NCBI GenBank assembly: GCA_035632955.1
Contig: DASQFU010000201.1
Span: 1-7,258 of the forward strand
DNA: 7,258 nt
From: DASQFU01 sp035632955
GTDB lineage: Bacteria; Eisenbacteria; RBG-16-71-46
Direction: 5' to 3'
In this document: positions 1 through 4,407 of the stretch, in pieces
Layout: each line of letters begins with the position of its first letter
Numbering within the stretch: position 1 is the first letter of the stretch
The notes under the pieces: generated by a model
The model's input: the letters and a program-made list of their open reading frames with translations, nothing else
What the model was told of the DNA's origin: nothing
The model's database searches: none
Translations under genes and position numbers: made by a program

Positions 1-47
1 CGGCCGAGTCGGCTGGTAAGCCAGAGGCCGCCTGCCGGTCCGAGTAA
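1..47 (+). CDS. Possible C-terminal tail of an upstream gene (partial)
   Basis: One reading frame (codons starting at position 3) is open from the left edge to a TAA at 45-47 and encodes a short tail ending in CRSE. Its codons mostly end in G or C, as in the genes downstream. If real, the upstream gene ends 21 bases before the glycosyltransferase start, so it would belong to the same operon. A second frame (codons from position 1) stays open to a TGA at 85-87 and would overlap the next gene by 19 bases; its third positions are less GC-rich, so it is less likely. Fourteen codons are too few to identify a family. Confidence 0.25.
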   Translation, partial: AESAGKPEAACRSE

Positions 48-68
48 ACTGCTGGTACCTTTCAGCGC

Positions 69-1211
69 ATGCCGTACGGACGACTGACGATCCTCCAGCT
101 CACGCATCAAGGCGACGGCGCGGGCTCGACTCAGTCGATTCTCGACCTCAGCCGCGAGCTGGCGCGCCGCGGCAATCGCGTGATCCTCGGTTGCCGCGCA
201 GAATCGTTGCTCGCGCGCTTGGCGCCGGGGACCGGTGTCGAGATTGTGCCGCTGGTCTTCGACCGCACGCACACGCTGGCCGAAACGCTCGCGAACGTGA
301 TCACTCGCGAAGGCGTGCAGGTCGTCAACAGCCACGCCACCCGCGACCGCCGCACGTTGACCTGGCTGCGCTGGCGAAACCGGCTGCCGCAGGCGTTCGT
401 GGTCACGCGCCGCACGATGCCGCTCACCTCGCCGCTCGAGTTGTGGGCGGTTGGCCACACGGCGGACGCAACGATCGCCGTCAGCCACGCGGTCGCGCGC
501 GCGTTGCGCCAGCGCCTGCAGCCCGCCGAGCGCATGGTCGTCGTGCCGAACGGGATTCGTCTCGAACGGCTCCCGGAGCCTTCGGAGTCGATGCTGCACG
601 AGACGCGAAAGGCGCTGGACGCAGGCGACCGTCCGGTCATCGCCGTGCTGTCGCGCCGGAAAGATCACGACGTCCTGCTGGAAGCGATGCGATCCGCGAA
701 GCATCCCGCCTGCCTCGTGCTGGTAGGGCTCGAGCCCGACGAGCGCCTGCAGACGCTCGCCGAGGCGGTGCCCAAGCGGCATCGGGTCGTGTTCGTTCCG
801 TTCACCTCCGATCCGATTCGCTTCTATCGGATCGCGCATATCGCCGCGTTGCCCTCCAGGATCGAAGGGCTGTCGCAGGCTTTGCTCGAAGCGATGGCGC
901 TGGGACTGCCGGTCGTCGCTTCCAACGCGGGCGGCAACCCCGATTTGATCGAGCACGAGCGCACCGGGTTGCTGGTCCCTCCGCGCTTGCCGCACGCCTG
1001 GGCTCAGGCGCTGGATCGACTGTTGGAGGACCACGCGCTTCGTGCCCGTTTGGCGGAAGCGGGCCGCTCGCTGGTGCGCCGAGAGTTCACGATCGCGCGC
1101 ACGACTGAGCGAACCGAAGACGTCTACCGGCAAGCACTCGCGCGCCGCGGCCAACCCAGACCGGAATTCGCCTTTACAGCCGGCCGCGAGGGGCCAAGAC
1201 TGAAAGCGTGA
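69..1211 (+). CDS. Glycosyltransferase family 4 (GT-B fold)
   Basis: This 380-residue protein is predicted to transfer a sugar from a nucleotide-sugar donor, acting at the cytoplasmic face of the membrane during glycan, lipopolysaccharide or other envelope polysaccharide synthesis. Donor and acceptor cannot be read from sequence. The N-terminal Rossmann half carries a glycine-rich loop, GDGAGS (residues 15-20). The linker and donor half show the usual GT4 landmarks: AVSHAVA (137-143), VVPNGI (158-163), LSRRKDHDVLLEAM (194-207), and the EX7E pair E266/E274 inside EGLSQALLEAMALGLPVVAS. The length is normal for the family. One oddity is that the basic pair that contacts donor phosphates, usually written R-x5-K, is compressed here to R196/R197-K198, so the loop is short. 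The ATG at 69 is the only start in frame after a TAA at 45-47; no strong Shine-Dalgarno precedes it. Its stop overlaps the next start, which suggests translational coupling. The GT4 assignment is firm; the specific reaction is unknown. Confidence 0.9.
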   Translation: MPYGRLTILQLTHQGDGAGSTQSILDLSRELARRGNRVILGCRAESLLARLAPGTGVEIVPLVFDRTHTLAETLANVITREGVQVVNSHATRDRRTLTWLRWRNRLPQAFVVTRRTMPLTSPLELWAVGHTADATIAVSHAVARALRQRLQPAERMVVVPNGIRLERLPEPSESMLHETRKALDAGDRPVIAVLSRRKDHDVLLEAMRSAKHPACLVLVGLEPDERLQTLAEAVPKRHRVVFVPFTSDPIRFYRIAHIAALPSRIEGLSQALLEAMALGLPVVASNAGGNPDLIEHERTGLLVPPRLPHAWAQALDRLLEDHALRARLAEAGRSLVRREFTIARTTERTEDVYRQALARRGQPRPEFAFTAGREGPRLKA

Positions 1212-1819
1212 TGCGAAACTTGCCCCGGCCATTCGTCGCAACATTGATCGCACTCAGCCTCGTCGCCGCCACGCAGCCGGCGCTGGCGCAGACGCCGGCG
1301 CTGCGTGGCTTCTGGCCGACTCGCGGCGAGCCCGGCACGGAGGTGAAGATCACCGGCGAGAACCTGGGCGGGACGAACGCGGTGCAGTTCGGCGGCATCG
1401 ACGCGCGATTCCGCGTCGTCACCGGAACTCTGGTGCGCGCGTGGGTACCCGAGGGCGCCAAGACCGGACCAATCCGCCTCCTCTCCGCCGACGCCGATCT
1501 GAGCAGCCCGACACGATTCGTCGTCCTCGGCGGACCAAACCGCGGCGTCGAGTTCGCACGTCCCTACCCGAGCCCCTCACCCGGCCCGTTCCGGCTCTCG
1601 TTCACGCTTTCGGTCCCCACTCGCGCTCGACTCGCGATCCACGATCTTCGCGGTGCGCGCGTGCGCGTGCTCGTCGATGAGCAGCTTCCCGAAGGGCCGC
1701 ACGAGGTTCACTGGGACGGACTCGACGAGCGCGCCGGGCGTCTTCCGACGGGCGCGTATTTCGCGCGCCTCGAGGCGCAGGGCTCGAGCCAGGTGCACAG
1801 GCTCGTCGTGCGGTACTAA
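1211..1819 (+). CDS. Secreted IPT/TIG protein with C-terminal FlgD-like Ig domain
   Basis: This is a small exported protein of 202 residues. Residues 1-26 form a Sec signal peptide: a basic start (MRNLPR), a hydrophobic core, and a likely cleavage after ALA (A26, before Q27). Residues about 30-106 look like one IPT/TIG Ig-like domain, with the typical opening of a Pro-x-x-Gly-x-x-Gly-T turn followed by VKITGENLGG. Residues about 118-202 match the FlgD-type Ig / C-terminal sorting-like domain: PYPSPSPGPFRLSFTL, then LAIHDLRGARVRVLVD, GPHEVHWDGLDERAGRLPTG and AYFARLEAQG. In Bacteroidetes-like and candidate-phylum genomes such C-terminal domains usually end large surface proteins and can direct export or anchoring; here there is almost no cargo. 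I chose ATG 1211, which overlaps the glycosyltransferase TGA (1209-1211); a GTG at 1208 would add one residue. The 1-base overlap implies coupling. Function is probably structural or adhesive at the cell surface; this is inference. Confidence 0.82.
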   Translation: MRNLPRPFVATLIALSLVAATQPALAQTPALRGFWPTRGEPGTEVKITGENLGGTNAVQFGGIDARFRVVTGTLVRAWVPEGAKTGPIRLLSADADLSSPTRFVVLGGPNRGVEFARPYPSPSPGPFRLSFTLSVPTRARLAIHDLRGARVRVLVDEQLPEGPHEVHWDGLDERAGRLPTGAYFARLEAQGSSQVHRLVVRY

Positions 1820-1821
1820 GG

Positions 1822-2310
1822 GTGGATGCGAGCGCGGTCGTTCACTACGGTCACCAGCACCTGCTGCGAGCGCTGGAAGGGCTGGCGCCGGAATCGTGGA
1901 CGGTGGTGGGCGTCACGACCCGATGGTCGCCGCGCGAACTCATCGCGCACCTTACCTCCTACGAGCGCCTGCTCGCCGACGTCATACGAGCGGTGCTCGG
2001 TGCGGGCGACACGCGCACCCTGGACCGCATGCGACAAGATGCGAAGGGATTCAACGCCGCCGAAGTCCGGGCCCGCGCCGAGTTGACGCCCGAACAAGTC
2101 CTCGCCGAGTATCGAACGGCTAACGAGGAGGTCGTGGAGCTGCTCGCCCGCCTCACTCCCGAGCAAATGAGCGCCAAGGGCACGCTCCCCTGGTACGGCG
2201 CCGAATATTCTCTCGACGATTTCATCGTGTACGCGAACTACGGACACAAGCGCGAGCACGCCGCCCAGATCCAGGCGTTCCAACGCTCGCGGGTACTGGC
2301 GGCCGGCTGA
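1822..2310 (+). CDS. DinB-superfamily metal-binding four-helix protein
   Basis: This 162-residue protein belongs to the DinB/YfiT superfamily (DinB_2-like), four-helix-bundle proteins that bind a divalent metal through three histidines. Some members are thiol-dependent transferases (bacillithiol or mycothiol users) or detoxification enzymes; most have no known reaction. The expected triad is visible: H43 in WSPRELIAHLTSYERLL, and H142 and H146 in the HxxxH of GHKREHAAQI near the C terminus. Typical family phrases also appear: an N-terminal helix ending LEGLAPESW, LTPEQVLAEYRTANEEVVELLARLTPEQ, and a YSLDDFIVYANYGHKREH closing helix. There is no signal peptide, so it is cytoplasmic. Start is GTG 1822, only 2 bases after the previous stop; the AAGG immediately before it is too close to be a good ribosome site, so translation is probably coupled to the upstream gene. 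No ATG lies near the domain start. It sits between genes for exported proteins, with no obvious functional link. Confidence 0.83.
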   Translation: MDASAVVHYGHQHLLRALEGLAPESWTVVGVTTRWSPRELIAHLTSYERLLADVIRAVLGAGDTRTLDRMRQDAKGFNAAEVRARAELTPEQVLAEYRTANEEVVELLARLTPEQMSAKGTLPWYGAEYSLDDFIVYANYGHKREHAAQIQAFQRSRVLAAG

Positions 2311-2314
2311 GGAG
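2310..2314 (+). promoter_or_regulatory. Shine-Dalgarno AGGAG that supports a CTG start at 2322
   Basis: AGGAG begins at the last base of the DinB stop codon and ends 7 bases before a CTG at 2322, which is ideal ribosome-site spacing. No ATG, GTG or TTG in the same frame lies near it; the first such codon is a TTG at 2430, more than 100 bases away, beyond an encoded signal peptide. The site therefore decides the start of the haem-propeller gene. Confidence 0.6.
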
Positions 2315-2321
2315 AACAGGT

Positions 2322-4385
2322 CTGCCGTCTCGTCATCTTCACCGTCTGATCCTGGTTCTGCCGCTGCTGGCGTGGATCGGAAGCGCCGGCTTCTCCTCCC
2401 TGCCCTCGCGCGCGGGACCGCTGCCGAGATTGGTGTTCGTCTCGCGCCAGCCGCTGCACGAGCCGGGGGCCGTTCCCGGCATCGGGCCCCACCATCGAGC
2501 GGCGGCGCCGGGTGGCCAACTCCTTGTCCGCGAGCGCAACGGGCGGATACGCGAGCTGCTGCGTCCGGGCACGTTCTTCGACGCCAGCGATCCCAGCGTC
2601 TCATGGGATGGCAAGAGAATCGTGTTCGCCGCGACGCGCGGCCCAGGCCAACCGTGGCGGATCTGGATCGTCGACGAGAACGGAAGCGAACTGCGACCGC
2701 TGTCGGCAGACGAATCGAGCGCCTCGGCCGGCGCGCCGAATCAGCCGGCCGCGGACGACCTCGACCCCTGCTGGCTCCCCGACGGACGCGTCGCGTTCGC
2801 GAGCACGCGCTTCGGCCAGGTGGCGATGATTGGCGGTGCGCCGGCCACGAACCTGTTCGCCGCAGCACCCGGCGGCACGCCGACGCGGATCAGCTCGGAG
2901 CGGAACGGAGCCGACGAGCCCTCGGTGGACCCTCTCACCGGACGCATCGTCTATGCGCGCTGGTGGTTCAACCGCTACTTCGCGACCGAGGTCGATTCTT
3001 CCGGCCTCACGACCCTGCCCGCGCGCGCGGTGCCGATGGACACCCTGAATCTCTGGCACGCGATCACGATCACGCCCAGCGGCGACGGGGGAAAACTGGC
3101 GGGCGGTAATCCACGGGTGCGGGCGCAGACCGCCGCCTACGAGCCCGTGCTTCTGAATGACGGCACTCTGGTGGGCGTCGCGGCCGAGCGTGCCGCACTC
3201 TCGCCTGCCCCTGGCCGGCTCACGCTCTGGTCGTTCCGCGGCGGGTTCGCCGAGGCGAAGCTCGTCGCCGGCGGAGAGAACGGCGGCTCGGCTTGCGCTC
3301 CGGCCGCGCTTCCCGATGGGCGCGTGCTGTTCTCCTATGATCCCGATGGCCGTGGCGACTACGGCCTCTACGTGGCGCGGACGGACGGGTCGGGGCTGGC
3401 CCGGGCACTGGACCTCCCGGGCACGCTCGAGCTCGATGCCGCGGTGCTGGAGCCGACGCGAAGGCCCCCGGTCATCGAGGTGGACCTGCCAGACTTTCCC
3501 AGGCACCTGCCGCTGACGAAGGCCATCGAGCTCAAGGACGAGATCAATCAGTTCCGCTTCGACTGCCTGAATGTGTACCAGAGCGGGCCGGTGGACTCCC
3601 CTTTCCCGGACGCCCCTCCTTTCCAGCGAAACGTCCGGATCCGTTTCTACGCAACGCTCTCCCGTCCCGAGGCCACGGGGGGCGACACGGTGGTCCTGCT
3701 CCGGGAGTCCAAGGTCACGGACGTCGGGGCGGTGCACGAGCACGAGCTGCCGGCCGACACGCCGATGTTCGAGCAGCTCGTTGACTCCCAGGGCCATGTC
3801 CTGCGTTCGTCCCACGGCCCGGCCCACGTCTCGGGTCTCAATTCGGGCCGGTTCGCGACCGGCACGAAGTGCGTCGGGTGCCATCTGGGGCATTCCGCGC
3901 TGGCGGTCCCGCACAACTACCACACCGGCGCGCGCTTCAACGCCGCCCCCTCGGCCCGGGTCGAGGCCTCGAGCGTCGGAGCCGGAACGGTCGGGGCGCG
4001 GGCGGTCGTGGATCGGCGCGCCCGGGGTCCGGCCGATCGGGTCGCCTGGGTCGCCGCGGGGGCCGAACGGGAGTCGGTGAGGCTTTCCTGGCAATGGCCG
4101 ATTGCAGTCGATTCACTGGTCCTTTACTCTCCATATCCTGACCGGGCTGGAGGAACCGACCTCCGCGTCCGGAAATGTCAAGTAGTGCTGGTCCGATCCG
4201 GTCGTGAAGTCGGACGCCGCGTGCTGCAGGGGCCCTTGAGCCCTGCCGGTACGCGGTTTTCGTGCGATGGCGTCGTGGTCGATGCGATCGAGATCAGCCC
4301 CTTGGAACTTCAAGGCCGCGTTCTCCACCGGCGAGTGGCGGCGCTGGCTGAAATCGAGGCACTCGCTCGACTGACGAGGGACTGA
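2322..4385 (+). CDS. Exported PD40-propeller monohaem c-type protein, HzsA-like middle region, discoidin-like C-terminus
   Basis: Read from CTG 2322 this is 687 residues. Residues 1-24 (MPSRHLHR, then a hydrophobic stretch around LILVLPLLAW) form a signal peptide or N-terminal anchor. Residues about 85-362 hold TolB/PD40-type propeller strands: DPSVSWDGKRIVFAATR, LPDGRVAFASTR, DPLTGRIVYARWW, and LPDGRVLFSYDPDGRGDYGL with YVARTDGSGL. About 391-510 resemble the middle region of hydrazine synthase alpha-related proteins, including the phrase LPADTPMFEQLVDSQGHVL. A single haem motif CVGCH lies at 517-521; H524, H531 and H534 follow and could supply an axial ligand. Residues about 545-680 look like a discoidin/F5-8-type galactose-binding fold (ASSVG start; a SVRLSW, VDSLVLY, VVVDAIEIS strand pattern). 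Haem attachment needs export, which supports the CTG start over the TTG at 2430 that would remove the signal. Hydrazine synthesis itself is not implied: the known enzyme needs other subunits not seen here. An electron-transfer or redox-sensing surface protein is a reasonable guess. Confidence 0.75.
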   Translation: MPSRHLHRLILVLPLLAWIGSAGFSSLPSRAGPLPRLVFVSRQPLHEPGAVPGIGPHHRAAAPGGQLLVRERNGRIRELLRPGTFFDASDPSVSWDGKRIVFAATRGPGQPWRIWIVDENGSELRPLSADESSASAGAPNQPAADDLDPCWLPDGRVAFASTRFGQVAMIGGAPATNLFAAAPGGTPTRISSERNGADEPSVDPLTGRIVYARWWFNRYFATEVDSSGLTTLPARAVPMDTLNLWHAITITPSGDGGKLAGGNPRVRAQTAAYEPVLLNDGTLVGVAAERAALSPAPGRLTLWSFRGGFAEAKLVAGGENGGSACAPAALPDGRVLFSYDPDGRGDYGLYVARTDGSGLARALDLPGTLELDAAVLEPTRRPPVIEVDLPDFPRHLPLTKAIELKDEINQFRFDCLNVYQSGPVDSPFPDAPPFQRNVRIRFYATLSRPEATGGDTVVLLRESKVTDVGAVHEHELPADTPMFEQLVDSQGHVLRSSHGPAHVSGLNSGRFATGTKCVGCHLGHSALAVPHNYHTGARFNAAPSARVEASSVGAGTVGARAVVDRRARGPADRVAWVAAGAERESVRLSWQWPIAVDSLVLYSPYPDRAGGTDLRVRKCQVVLVRSGREVGRRVLQGPLSPAGTRFSCDGVVVDAIEISPLELQGRVLHRRVAALAEIEALARLTRD
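3870..3884 (+). other. Haem c attachment motif CVGCH
   Basis: The codons TGC GTC GGG TGC CAT encode the CXXCH signature for covalent haem c binding. It is preceded by GRFATGTK and followed by LGHSALAVPHNYH, which offers several histidines as a sixth ligand. In hydrazine synthase alpha-related and other PD40-type monohaem proteins the motif likewise follows an extended domain ending in a short Gly-rich run. It is the only CXXCH in the protein, so one haem is expected. Confidence 0.8.
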
Positions 4386-4395
4386 GTCCCCGTTC

Positions 4396-4402
4396 AGGGA
4401 GG
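4396..4402 (+). promoter_or_regulatory. Strong Shine-Dalgarno AGGGAGG
   Basis: AGGGAGG ends 5 bases before the ATG at 4408. It is the best ribosome site in the window and fixes the start of the large Asp-box protein. It lies in a 22-base gap with an imperfect inverted repeat (AGTCC at 4385-4389 with GGACT at 4401-4405; alternatively TCCC at 4387-4390 with GGGA at 4397-4400), so it could be partly paired in RNA. Confidence 0.75.
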
Positions 4403-4407
4403 ACTGG

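Noticed and set aside
1..30. Imperfect hairpin (CGGCC at 1-5 with GGCCG at 26-30, CTGG at 13-16 with CCAG at 21-24)
   Set aside because: It has a large unequal internal loop, no U-rich tail, and probably lies in coding sequence of an upstream gene. I compared it loosely with tRNA and RNase P patterns and found no match.
191..1108. Second + strand frame (305 codons) inside the glycosyltransferase
   Set aside because: The product is Arg/Ala-rich without motifs, while the overlapping frame shows all GT4 landmarks.
1816..2868. Minus-strand open frame (350 codons) spanning the DinB gene and the start of the haem-propeller gene
   Set aside because: It crosses two well-supported + strand genes and its product is Arg/Ser-rich with no domain, so it is a GC-driven shadow.
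2601..4094. Minus-strand open frame (497 codons) opposite the haem-propeller gene
   Set aside because: The composition is Arg/Gly/Pro-rich with no family motif, and it lies wholly within the well-supported + strand gene.
2322..4385. True hydrazine synthase (anammox) subunit
   Set aside because: Only one CXXCH is present, there are no beta or gamma subunit genes nearby, and the match is limited to propeller and middle-region style. HzsA-related proteins are found outside anammox bacteria.
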